Source of the DNA: Actinocatenispora sp963805605
Lineage (GTDB): Bacteria > Actinomycetota > Actinomycetes > Mycobacteriales > Micromonosporaceae
Direction of reading: 5' to 3'
Assembly: GCA_963805605.1 (NCBI GenBank)
Contig: CAWDUX010000003.1
Span: 744,001-808,000, forward strand
DNA length: 64,000 nucleotides
Below are positions 16,047-24,549 of the stretch, piece after piece. Numbering within the stretch: the first letter of the stretch is position 1; each line of letters begins with the position of its first letter. Made by a program: the position numbers and the translations under genes. The notes beneath the pieces are model-generated. The model was not told the origin of the DNA and did not search any database. It saw nothing but the letters and a program-made list of their open reading frames with translations.

Positions 16047-18479
16047 TCAGGTCCGGCTGGGGTCCGCACCCGCGAGTTCAGTCAGGGTCCGGCCGTCGAA
16101 GACGTCCTGCAGGACGAAGTCGAGCCCGGACTGCCTGGCCCTGATGAACATCTGAACACAGGACAGCGAATCGCCGCCGAGCCCGAAGAACGTATCGCCC
16201 GCGACCGGACGGACCCCGAGGATCTCGGTCCAGATGTCGGCGAGTGCCGCCACCGGACCGGACAGCTGCGCCCCGGCCACGGGCTCAGCCGACGCGGCCT
16301 GCCACTGATCGAGCACCGCACCGATATCGAGCTTGCCGTTGGCGGTCAACGGAATCCGGTCGATGACCCGCACCTGCCGGGGGACCATGTGTCCGGGTAG
16401 CCGATCGCGCAGGAACCTGACGAGGTCCGGGCCGGCCGAAACGCCGCCCCGGATCACCACGACGGCGGCGAGACCGCCGCCGTGGCATTCCAGCGGCAGA
16501 GACAGCGCCACGGCCTGCTCGACGGCCGGATGCGCCCGCAACGCCGACTCGACATCACCCAGTTCGATGCGGTGGCCCCGGATCTTCACCTGGCGGTCGG
16601 TACGGCCCACGTAGCGCAGTTCACCGTCCGCACCGAGGCGCACCTGGTCGCCGGTGCGGTACCAGCGGACCCCGGCGTCGTCGGCACCGAACTTCTTGTC
16701 GGTGAAAGCCGGGTCGCCAAGGTAGCGACGGGCCAGGCCCGGTCCACGGATCTGCAGTTCACCCGGGATCTCGTACGGAGTCATCCGACCCGCGTCGTCG
16801 CGGATACGCAAACCCAGGTCGGCCAGCGGTCCGCCGATCGGGCTGCCAGCATCGTCGAGGTCGTCGACGGTCAGCACCCGCCAGGTGGCATGCACCGTGG
16901 TTTCGGTGGTGCCGTACATGTTGACCAAGACCGCGTTCCGGGCGACCGCGGAGCCGAACCAGGCCCCCATGGTGGCGGGTCGCGCCGGCTCACCACCGAG
17001 GATCATCCAGCGCACGGCGGCACCGTCGAGCGTGCCGAGGGCGGGGAGCAGCTGCTGAAAGGCCGAGGGTGTCTGGTTGACGATGGTGACGCCTTCGCTA
17101 CGTAGCAGCGCGGCGAAGGCGTACGGGTCGCGCGAAACGTCCAGCGGCACCACCACTAGTCGGCCGCCGTAGCGCAGGGCACCCCAGATCTCCCACACGG
17201 AGAAGTCGAAGCCGTAGGAGTGGAACATGGTCCAGACGTCGTCGCTGCCGGGGCGCAGCTGATCCTGCGTGGCGTCGAAGAGACGTACGAGGTTGCGGTG
17301 GGTGATCTCCACGCCCTTGGGCTGCCCCGTCGACCCGGACGTGTAGATCACGTACGCCGGGTCCTCCGGTCCTGGAACCGGTAGCTCGACACCGCTCAGT
17401 GGGGCGTCCAGGTCGTCGATCACCAGTACCGGCGTGCCGGCGGCACCGGCCACCCGGCTGTCCCGGTCGACCAGCAGCAGTGCGGGTGCCGCATCCTTGA
17501 TCAGCAGATCCCGACGGGCCGCCGGGTACGCCGGATCCACCGGGACGTAGGCGGCGCCACATGCCAGTACGGCGAGCACCCCGACCACGAGTTCGACGCT
17601 GCGGGCGGCCGCCAACGCCACCCTGCTACCGGGGCCGGCTCCCCGTTCGGCGAGCCGCTCCGCCAGGACCGTGCTGCGGTGCGCGAGCTGCCGGTAGGTC
17701 AGTTGGACCGTCCCGCAGGTAACCGCCACGGCATCCGGCCGTTGCTGGCAGTGCTGCCGGAACTGCGTGATCATGTCCCCGGACCACGGGCCGGGTGTTA
17801 CTCGCGGGATGCCCAACGCCTGCCCGTCCTCCTTCTCCCCGGCAGTCAGGATGTCGGTGTCCAGCGCGTCGGTGTCCGGTCGGTCGATCGCGGCGCGCAG
17901 TGCCGAGCGCAGGTGCCCGGCCATCCGCCGGCACTCCTGGGAGTCCGCCACCTGGCTGGCCGCCGCGCAGCTCACCACGATCCGGTCGGTGCACCAGGTG
18001 ACGGTGAACCGGACCGGCTCACCTGCTCCGGGCATCACCACATCGGCGCCGGACCGGTCGATGTCGGACGGGTCGGACGCTGCGGCGGGGTCGCAGACCA
18101 GCCGGAGGACGACGCCACCGGGCACCGGTGCCTCGGCGTCCACCCACCGCAGCCTCGCGAGCAACTCAGACCAGGGCCCTGGGCTCGGCTCGATCCCCAG
18201 CACCGACCGGATGACCGGGTTACCGGCGAGAACCGCGACGGTGATCTCCCCGCGCGCGCCGTACCGGTGCAGCAGCACGGCCAACGCCGCGCCGGCCAGC
18301 GCCGCTCGCTCGGCGTCAACGGATACCGTCGGTGCCCCCGGCAGTTCTACCGAGGCCGTACTGGTTCCCTGCGTCCGCACCGACTTCGGTGCCACCGGTA
18401 GCGGGCAGGTCGGCTCGACCAACGCCGCGCTGGGGCCATGATCGGTCGGCTGCGCCGCCGATTCCTGCGTCACGCTCAT
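16047..18479 (-). CDS. Discrete NRPS A-PCP protein, threonine code
   Basis: 810 residues from ATG 18479; GTG 18509 is an in-frame alternative and neither has a clear ribosome site. Residues 1-230 resemble the distal half of a C domain (LLHRYGARGEITVAVLAG; HLRSALRAAIDRPD before the A domain) without the HHxxxDG active site. The A domain contains YTSGSTGQPKG, NMYGTTETT, YRTGDQV and NGKLD. Its specificity residues read DFWNIGMVHK, the textbook threonine code. PCP Ser771 sits in LGGDSL. A free Thr-loading A-PCP protein is the role SyrB1 plays in syringomycin, where the bound Thr is modified and then shuttled. The next gene upstream is a homoserine dehydrogenase, consistent with Thr supply. Confidence 0.93.
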   Translation of the reverse strand: MSVTQESAAQPTDHGPSAALVEPTCPLPVAPKSVRTQGTSTASVELPGAPTVSVDAERAALAGAALAVLLHRYGARGEITVAVLAGNPVIRSVLGIEPSPGPWSELLARLRWVDAEAPVPGGVVLRLVCDPAAASDPSDIDRSGADVVMPGAGEPVRFTVTWCTDRIVVSCAAASQVADSQECRRMAGHLRSALRAAIDRPDTDALDTDILTAGEKEDGQALGIPRVTPGPWSGDMITQFRQHCQQRPDAVAVTCGTVQLTYRQLAHRSTVLAERLAERGAGPGSRVALAAARSVELVVGVLAVLACGAAYVPVDPAYPAARRDLLIKDAAPALLLVDRDSRVAGAAGTPVLVIDDLDAPLSGVELPVPGPEDPAYVIYTSGSTGQPKGVEITHRNLVRLFDATQDQLRPGSDDVWTMFHSYGFDFSVWEIWGALRYGGRLVVVPLDVSRDPYAFAALLRSEGVTIVNQTPSAFQQLLPALGTLDGAAVRWMILGGEPARPATMGAWFGSAVARNAVLVNMYGTTETTVHATWRVLTVDDLDDAGSPIGGPLADLGLRIRDDAGRMTPYEIPGELQIRGPGLARRYLGDPAFTDKKFGADDAGVRWYRTGDQVRLGADGELRYVGRTDRQVKIRGHRIELGDVESALRAHPAVEQAVALSLPLECHGGGLAAVVVIRGGVSAGPDLVRFLRDRLPGHMVPRQVRVIDRIPLTANGKLDIGAVLDQWQAASAEPVAGAQLSGPVAALADIWTEILGVRPVAGDTFFGLGGDSLSCVQMFIRARQSGLDFVLQDVFDGRTLTELAGADPSRT

Positions 18480-18556
18480 CAGATGACCGTAGTACGCGCG
18501 GCCCAGCACTGCGGAGCCGTGTCCCTACCGGGCGCTCACCTCTTCTGCAACTGCGG

Positions 18557-20062
18557 TCAGTGCCGCTCCGGCTCACCGATCACCTGGTGGCCTGCTGCCC
18601 GCAGCGCCTGTGTCGCCGCGTCCGGAGCGGTCACCAACAGGTAGTCGGTGTCGTAGGTCGCTACCGCGAAGACGCTCAGGCCCGCGTCCGCGATCGGCGT
18701 GACCACCGAGGCCAGAACACCCGGCTCATCGAGCCCGAACGGTCCCTCGATACGCAGACAACGCCAGCCCGTGTCGGCCTGCGCCGGGTCGGGTAGCGCC
18801 TCCACCGGGCAGATGATCGACAGTTCATCGGCGGTACGGGTGACCGACGTGAATGTGCAGGCACCGGCGAGCGCCCAAGACGGGACCGGTTGGTCGGCGG
18901 CGAACCGGCACATCGCGTACCTGCCCGGCAGATGCCGCAGGGTCCGACGAGGTCTGCACCGGCCGGCGATGCTCTCCAGCCGGACGATGTCCAGCACGTC
19001 GCGCAGCATCGCCGCCGATGCGGACACCGCACCGGGTTCCAGGGTCGCTGCGCAGAAGCGGTCCACCCGGTCCGCGTGGTACGCAACCCCCATCTCGTCC
19101 GGGGTGAGCACCGCGAGCGGATGGTCTGCTGGCAGGGCGGTCGGCCGGACCGAAAGGCGGTAACCGTCTCCGGTCCATTCCGCGAGGCACAGCAGTACCA
19201 GATGTCGTCCCTGCGCCGACGCCGCCGACACCGTGTCCGCCGAGATATCCCGGATCCCCTCCACCAGCACGTCGTCCAGGTTGGCCGGCTGGCCGAGTAC
19301 CGCGTTGGCCGCGATGACCAGCTTGCAGGCCGAGTCGTGGCCGTCCACGTCGAGGGTCGGGTCGGCCTCGGCGATTCCACGGCGTTGCGCATCGGCCAAT
19401 GCGTCAGCGAAGCTTCCACCGGCCTCCATGGCGCGCAGGATGCTGTGGCTGGTTCCGTTGAGTACGGCCTCCAGTCGGGTGATCCGGCAGCCGGCGAGGT
19501 CCCGGTGTCCAAGGTTGACCACCGGCAACGCACCGGCCACGGTGGCGCTGAAACGCAACCGGGGCCTGACGGTACGACCGGGCACCGCCGGTCGGGTCGG
19601 TGCCCAGCCGTCGGACGGGTCGCTGAGGTCGACGAGTTCCCGGTATGCCAGCGCCAGCGGAGCCTTGTTGGCCAGTACGACATGCCGGCCCGCGGTCAGC
19701 GCGGAGCGTACGGTGTCCAGGGCTGGTTGACCGTCGCGCAGGTTCACCGGTGTCGCCTCGAGCAGGATGTCCGCGCCGCTGAGTTCCAGCGCACGCGCCG
19801 AGGTCATCCCGGGTCGACCCACCTCGGGCACATCGCCGAGACAACCTCCGGATGCCAGCACCTTCAGCACCTGTGGAAGGTCCAGGCCGTCCGGGTCGAA
19901 TGCGGCGCCGCCGAGTTCGGCGAGTGCGGTGACCCTGAACTCCACCCCGTAGCGGTCCCGGAGGTCGGCGGCGCGCTCCTGCAGCATCGCCAGCAGCCCG
20001 GCGCCCACATTACCGGCGCCGGCCAGGCACAGACGCCAGACGGTGGCAGTCGTGGTGCTCAT
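18557..20062 (-). CDS. hom: Homoserine dehydrogenase with C-terminal ACT domain
   Basis: 501 residues from ATG 20062; GTG 20071 is an alternative. The NAD(P)-binding motif GAGNVGAG is at the N-terminus. The catalytic core has LANKAPLA, VLNGTSHSIL and a DPTLDVDGHDSACKL-like stretch, as in homoserine dehydrogenases. After residue 410 an ACT-like regulatory fold appears (LRIEGPFGLDEPGVLASVV). The enzyme reduces aspartate semialdehyde to homoserine, the branch point to threonine. Its place inside the NRPS genes, directly upstream of the Thr-activating A-PCP gene, suggests a dedicated precursor enzyme rather than the primary-metabolism copy. The homoserine could also feed the CGS-type PLP enzyme. 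Confidence 0.9.
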   Translation of the reverse strand: MSTTTATVWRLCLAGAGNVGAGLLAMLQERAADLRDRYGVEFRVTALAELGGAAFDPDGLDLPQVLKVLASGGCLGDVPEVGRPGMTSARALELSGADILLEATPVNLRDGQPALDTVRSALTAGRHVVLANKAPLALAYRELVDLSDPSDGWAPTRPAVPGRTVRPRLRFSATVAGALPVVNLGHRDLAGCRITRLEAVLNGTSHSILRAMEAGGSFADALADAQRRGIAEADPTLDVDGHDSACKLVIAANAVLGQPANLDDVLVEGIRDISADTVSAASAQGRHLVLLCLAEWTGDGYRLSVRPTALPADHPLAVLTPDEMGVAYHADRVDRFCAATLEPGAVSASAAMLRDVLDIVRLESIAGRCRPRRTLRHLPGRYAMCRFAADQPVPSWALAGACTFTSVTRTADELSIICPVEALPDPAQADTGWRCLRIEGPFGLDEPGVLASVVTPIADAGLSVFAVATYDTDYLLVTAPDAATQALRAAGHQVIGEPERH

Positions 20063-20144
20063 CGGACACACCCGTTCCCGCGTTCAGCGGGCAGTGCAGA
20101 CACACAACGCATCGTCGCAGCCTAGACCAGCCGCCGCAGTGGAT

Positions 20145-21734
20145 TCAGACCAGCGACAACGGCGTTGCTTCCGGTCCGGGAAGTGCCCGACGGTCCAGTT
20201 TTCCGTTGGGCGAGTATGGCAGATGGTCCACTCGCCACCAACGCACCGGCACCATGTAGTCGGGCAACGTGCCGAGCAGTTCGCGACGCAGGGCCAGTGC
20301 CGACGGTGGGTCACCGACGAGCACGGCGTGCAGCTCGACCGCACCGTCGCGGCGTGCCCGGCCGAACACCGCGGCGGCCCGCACGCTCGGCAGGCCGATC
20401 AGCGCAGCCTCCACCTCGGCCGGCTCCACCGCGCTACCGCGGATCTTTACCATGTCGTCGATCCGGCCGAGTAACGCCAGCGTCCCGTCCGGCCGCCAGC
20501 ACGCCCGGTCCCGGGTCCGGTACAGCCGCGCACCGGGACGGAACGGATCGTCGAGGAAGACCGCCGCGGTGAGGGCCGCATCGGTGTAGCCGCGCGCCAC
20601 CCCGGCCCCACCGATGTACAGCTCTCCCTCGGCCCCGTCCCCGACCGGCTGGAGCTGCGCGTCCAGCAGGTGGATGTAGGTGTTCCAGACCAGCGATCCG
20701 ACCGGCGGCAGCGGCTCGATGTTGCCCCGGTCGGCGCTGACGGTGTGGCTGGCGACCATGTGGTTCTCCGCCGGGCCGTAGTGGTTGTGCAGGCTCAGTT
20801 CCCGCCGCTCGGTCAGCAGCGCGGCCAGCTCGGGACCGACCCGTACGGTCTCGCCGGCGCTGATGATGTGCCGCAGCCGGGGGGCGTCGCGAAACGATAC
20901 CGGCAGGCTCATGATCGCGTCGATCAGCGACTGGGGAAGGTCGACCACCTCGATGCCCTCGTCGATGACGAACTCGATGAGTTCCCGAGGGTCACGGCGC
21001 GCGTCGGGCGGCGGCACGACCAGGCATCCGCCGGAGGCCAGGGTGTAGAAGATCTCCTGCACGGAGACGTCGAAGCTCAGCGCGGCGGCCTGCAACACCT
21101 GCCGGCCGGTACCCAACCCTGCGGCGTTGACCTGCCAGGAGACGAAGTTGACCAGGCATCGGTGGGTCTGCACGATCCCCTTCGGCCGGCCCGTCGAGCC
21201 TGAGGTGAAGATCACGTACGCGGCGTCCGTAGCGGCCGGAGATGGACGGGGTGACAGGGCGTGCTTCCTCTGTCGTGCCGCTGCGACCAGATCGTCGAGC
21301 AGCACGGTCCGCTCGCCCGTACCGGCGGTCCGGGCATCGGACAGGACCCGAAGGGTCGCGCCGGACGCCGCCATGATGTGCTCGATACGGTGTGGTGGGT
21401 AGGTCGTGTCGACCGGAAGATACGCGGCCCCGGCGCTCAATGTGCCGAGTAGCACCGCGCAGAAGGCGATCCCCGCCTCCGCGGCGATCAGGACGACGTC
21501 CTCGGTTCCGACATCGAACTCCTCGCGCAGTACGCCAGCGATCTGATCGGCCAGCAGGTCGAGCTCCTGGTAGGTGATCCGATCCGGCCCCTGCCGTAGT
21601 GCGGGTGCATCCGGGCGGCGTCGCATCTGGTCAGCTACCAGGTCGAGAACCGTGTCGACACCCGGGTCGAGTGCTACGACCGGACCGTGATGACCGACGG
21701 CTCTTTGCGGTGCCGTGGTGTCGGCGTCGACCAT
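20145..21734 (-). CDS. Free-standing NRPS adenylation protein, proline-like code
   Basis: 529 residues from ATG 21734 with GGAGG eight bases upstream. It is only an A domain: FTSGSTGRPKG, NHYGPAEN (Ala for Thr in A5), YRTRDRA (the A7 Gly is Arg, the Asp is kept), GRIDDMVKIRG and NGKLDRRAL, then 13 residues to the stop, so no carrier is attached. My code reading is DVQDIAHMVK, close to the proline code DVQLIAHVVK with Asp at position 278, so proline or a ring/hydroxylated analogue is likely. Its natural partner is the PCP at the start of the preceding gene, 30 bp upstream in the same operon. A proline-3-hydroxylase-like gene lies divergently just beyond that gene. Confidence 0.9.
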   Translation of the reverse strand: MVDADTTAPQRAVGHHGPVVALDPGVDTVLDLVADQMRRRPDAPALRQGPDRITYQELDLLADQIAGVLREEFDVGTEDVVLIAAEAGIAFCAVLLGTLSAGAAYLPVDTTYPPHRIEHIMAASGATLRVLSDARTAGTGERTVLLDDLVAAARQRKHALSPRPSPAATDAAYVIFTSGSTGRPKGIVQTHRCLVNFVSWQVNAAGLGTGRQVLQAAALSFDVSVQEIFYTLASGGCLVVPPPDARRDPRELIEFVIDEGIEVVDLPQSLIDAIMSLPVSFRDAPRLRHIISAGETVRVGPELAALLTERRELSLHNHYGPAENHMVASHTVSADRGNIEPLPPVGSLVWNTYIHLLDAQLQPVGDGAEGELYIGGAGVARGYTDAALTAAVFLDDPFRPGARLYRTRDRACWRPDGTLALLGRIDDMVKIRGSAVEPAEVEAALIGLPSVRAAAVFGRARRDGAVELHAVLVGDPPSALALRRELLGTLPDYMVPVRWWRVDHLPYSPNGKLDRRALPGPEATPLSLV

Positions 21735-21764
21735 GCCAGGTGCCTCCAGTGTCCAAACGCGGAG

Positions 21765-23519
21765 TCAGTCGAAATGGAATCCGCCGAAGGCCCCGCTCCC
21801 GGGACGGGCGCCGGCGGCGGCGGGGAGCTCAGTCAGCGGCTGCCGGCCGTCGGCCAGTCGGACCAGGTCGGCGGCGACCAGGTCGGTCAACCAGCGCGCG
21901 GTGGCACCGTCGTAGCGTTCGGTGTCGTACTGCAGGGTCAGATCGGCGCCCTGACCCGCGGGCCGCTCGATGAGCTGGAACGACAGCTCGAACAGCCCCT
22001 GCCGCAACGGTACCGGCCCCCCGTGCAGACCGATCGTGTCGCGGCCCGCACCGCCCGCGGCGATATACGGGTACACGGCGACCCAGACATCGAAGAACGG
22101 TGTACGCCATTGCTCGCGCGGCGGATCCAGCGCGGCGACGATCTCGTCGAAGGTCACATCGCTGTGGTCCACCGCGTCGACCACCCGGGCCGCCACCTGA
22201 TCGAGCAGTTCGGCCCAATCCGCCTGAGGTGGCACCCTCAGCCGCAGCGGTACGGTCGAGACGTAGAAGCCGACCGCGCGGGGAGCGCCCAGCCTGTTCC
22301 GGCGGTCTACGGGGGTGCCGAGACAGATGTCGGCGCATCCGGTGACCATCCCCAGCGTATGCAGAAGGGCAGCTGTCAGCGCGACGAACCGGCCGGCGTG
22401 CGCCCGGCTACCGACCCCCGCCAGCTTGTCCAGGATGGACTGACTGACCGGCAGAGTGACCGCTGCGCAGTGGTGTGCCGTGGGGGCATCCCGCCGCCGG
22501 GACACCGGGAGCGGCAACGGTGGCGGCGGTGGGGACAGCGACTCGCGCCAGTACTGCAGGGCAGCGGCCGGCTGCGGGGCCGGCCGCTGCCCTGGCGACG
22601 GCCCTGCCCCGGCTGTAGCATTCTGCCCCGTCGTCGATACCGGTCGTTTCCCCGCAGCGTCCGGGTCGGTGTATGCCTCGACGAGGTCCTCGGCGAGGAT
22701 CCGCAGCCCGCTGCCATCACACACGAGATGGTCGGCGACCAGCAGAAGCGACCACGCGCCAGCCGGGCGCAGGAACACCGTCACCCGGCACAGCGGCCCG
22801 GCGGACAGGTCGAAGGGCACCTCGGTACGCTCCTGCACCGCGGCGCTCAGTGCGCGCCCGGGCTCGCCCGATGCACGCAGGTCCACCACCGACAACGGCT
22901 CCACCTGATCGGTCACCGTCATCTGCGGGACACCCCGGTGCTCGCTGAAGACCGCCCGCAGGATGGGGTATCGGCGCAGCACCAGTTCCACCGCCCGGTC
23001 CAGTCTCGCCAGGTCCAGCTCACCGGTCCCGTCGAACAGGCAGGAAACCGTGTACGCCGACGCGCCGGCATCGCCGCGTTGCCGTTCCCGCCACAGCCAC
23101 CGCGCCATCTCCGGAAGCTGCGTACCGTCATCGGGCCCGGGCAATCCCGCAGCGCCGGCGCCTGACTGGCAGGTGCTTGACTGCCCGTTGCCTGGTCGCT
23201 GCGCGACGCGCAGGGCCAGTGCCTGCGGTGTGGGGCACTCGAAGACGTCACGGACCCGCACCCGGGCTCCGCAGAGGCGTTCGACCGCGGTGGCCAGCGC
23301 CGATGCGGCGAGGCTGTGACCCCCGGCGAGAAAGAAGTCGGTGTCGGCGCTTACCGCCGGGACCTCCAGCACCAGAGCGAACTCCCGACACAGGGCAGCG
23401 GTCAGTATGCCGGCCGGGTCGGCGTCGTCTGTCGCGGGGCCACCATCCGGCGAGACCGCACAGGGGTCGGCGGGATCAGCGATGGACAACACATCTGAGC
23501 GCCCGTCCGGCCGGTCCAC
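21765..23519 (-). CDS. NRPS PCP-C didomain protein
   Basis: 584 residues from GTG 23519. After a 45-residue polar leader comes a PCP with LAGGHSL (Ser near residue 72), a linker and a C domain (about 130-560) whose active site reads DHLVCDG. The first His of HHxxxDG is Asp, while the catalytic second His and the Asp-Gly are kept. The order PCP then C, with no A domain, complements the A-only protein encoded 30 bp downstream; together they make one split module. The protein should pass its aminoacyl load to a downstream acceptor PCP on another protein. Confidence 0.88.
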   Translation of the reverse strand: MDRPDGRSDVLSIADPADPCAVSPDGGPATDDADPAGILTAALCREFALVLEVPAVSADTDFFLAGGHSLAASALATAVERLCGARVRVRDVFECPTPQALALRVAQRPGNGQSSTCQSGAGAAGLPGPDDGTQLPEMARWLWRERQRGDAGASAYTVSCLFDGTGELDLARLDRAVELVLRRYPILRAVFSEHRGVPQMTVTDQVEPLSVVDLRASGEPGRALSAAVQERTEVPFDLSAGPLCRVTVFLRPAGAWSLLLVADHLVCDGSGLRILAEDLVEAYTDPDAAGKRPVSTTGQNATAGAGPSPGQRPAPQPAAALQYWRESLSPPPPPLPLPVSRRRDAPTAHHCAAVTLPVSQSILDKLAGVGSRAHAGRFVALTAALLHTLGMVTGCADICLGTPVDRRNRLGAPRAVGFYVSTVPLRLRVPPQADWAELLDQVAARVVDAVDHSDVTFDEIVAALDPPREQWRTPFFDVWVAVYPYIAAGGAGRDTIGLHGGPVPLRQGLFELSFQLIERPAGQGADLTLQYDTERYDGATARWLTDLVAADLVRLADGRQPLTELPAAAGARPGSGAFGGFHFD

Positions 23520-23672
23520 AGCCCATCACCCGCTCCACGATGGATCGTCTCGATCGCTCCGCAAGTGTAGCCATCCCGATTCCATCGCCGCTGACACGTC
23601 GGCGACGGTGTCCGCACAGATGGGTAGGATCGTAGCCCGGACGAGACGGCGACACAGTGACGGCGAGGTGTC
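23520..23672. promoter_or_regulatory. Divergent start region, PCP-C gene versus hydroxylase gene
   Basis: A 153-bp non-coding interval between two divergent starts, so promoters for the minus-strand NRPS subset and for the hydroxylase gene are expected here. GGCGAGG near 23664 can serve the hydroxylase ATG. I saw no clear operator. Confidence 0.35.
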
Positions 23673-24515
23673 ATGCTCAGGTCACGAAGGCTCGGTTGCA
23701 TAGCAGTCGAGGACTACGATCTCACCGACGAGCTCGCCCTGATCGACGGGCTGGAGGCCGGCGGCACCTACGATGCCTTCACCTTCGGGTCCTGGTCCAG
23801 CCATGTGCTGGCCAACGGCAGCGGCGCGGAACAGGACACCGAGTTCCGGCCGCATGCCGAGCATCTACGACCCACCGAACTGGGCCGACGCCTACCCGCC
23901 ATCATGTCCCTGGTCCGCGACCATTTCGACGCGACCAACCTGCAGTGGGTGCGGATCTTCGCGCTGACCGATGGCATTCTCGCGCCGCACGTCGACTTCC
24001 TCGAGTTCGCCTCGCCGGGCACCCGGCTGCAGATCCCGCTGCGCACCACGCCCAGGTCCCGGCATTCCGAGGAACGCACCGTCTACCACCTCAGACGCGG
24101 CGAGGTCTGGGCCATCCACGCGACCGTGCCGCATTCGGCGATGAGTCCGGCCGGACCTGCCAGGCTCGCGTTGTGTCTGGACTTCGCCGGCACCCAGCAG
24201 ACACCGTTCTCCACTGGTCATACCGATGCTCCGGCACCGGCGGAGATCCACCTGATCGACCGGCCCACGATCAGCGAAGAGGAGCTGGCCGCGCTGATCG
24301 CTACCGGCACGTCGATGACCCGGGAGAACATGCGCGAGCGCTTCCGCGACTTCGCCCAGGCCCACTTCGACCGCGACAGTCACGCGGTAGACGCGTTCGA
24401 CTGGTTCATCGCCGCCGCCGCACGCAGCGCCGATCCGACGCTGGCGCGGCGCGCTGCGGCGTTTCGTACCTTCTGCGTACAGCAGCGTGGCTACCAGGAG
24501 CGATTCGACTGGTGA
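23673..24515 (+). CDS. Proline 3-hydroxylase-like Fe(II)/2-oxoglutarate oxygenase
   Basis: 280 residues; the opening MLRSRRLG resembles the start of Streptomyces proline 3-hydroxylase (about 290 residues), and similarity runs through to the C-terminal domain (ERFRDFAQAHFD). The iron ligands are visible as HVDF (His106, Asp108) and VPHSA (His154), with Arg164 in position to bind 2-oxoglutarate; Streptomyces P3H uses His107, Asp109, His158 and Arg168. It belongs to the aspartyl/asparaginyl hydroxylase cupin family. The proline-like A domain encoded nearby supports hydroxyproline formation, though whether free or carrier-bound proline is the substrate cannot be seen. Confidence 0.85.
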   Translation: MLRSRRLGCIAVEDYDLTDELALIDGLEAGGTYDAFTFGSWSSHVLANGSGAEQDTEFRPHAEHLRPTELGRRLPAIMSLVRDHFDATNLQWVRIFALTDGILAPHVDFLEFASPGTRLQIPLRTTPRSRHSEERTVYHLRRGEVWAIHATVPHSAMSPAGPARLALCLDFAGTQQTPFSTGHTDAPAPAEIHLIDRPTISEEELAALIATGTSMTRENMRERFRDFAQAHFDRDSHAVDAFDWFIAAAARSADPTLARRAAAFRTFCVQQRGYQERFDW

Positions 24516-24549
24516 GCGCCAGCCACCGTCGGTAACCGGCCGCGCTCAC
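24512..24549. terminator. Hairpin spanning two convergent stop codons
   Basis: A perfect 8-bp stem GTGAGCGC / GCGCTCAC with a 22-nt loop. Both stop codons (24513-24515 plus strand, 24546-24548 minus strand) lie inside the stem arms, so one structure could terminate both transcripts. Confidence 0.5.
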
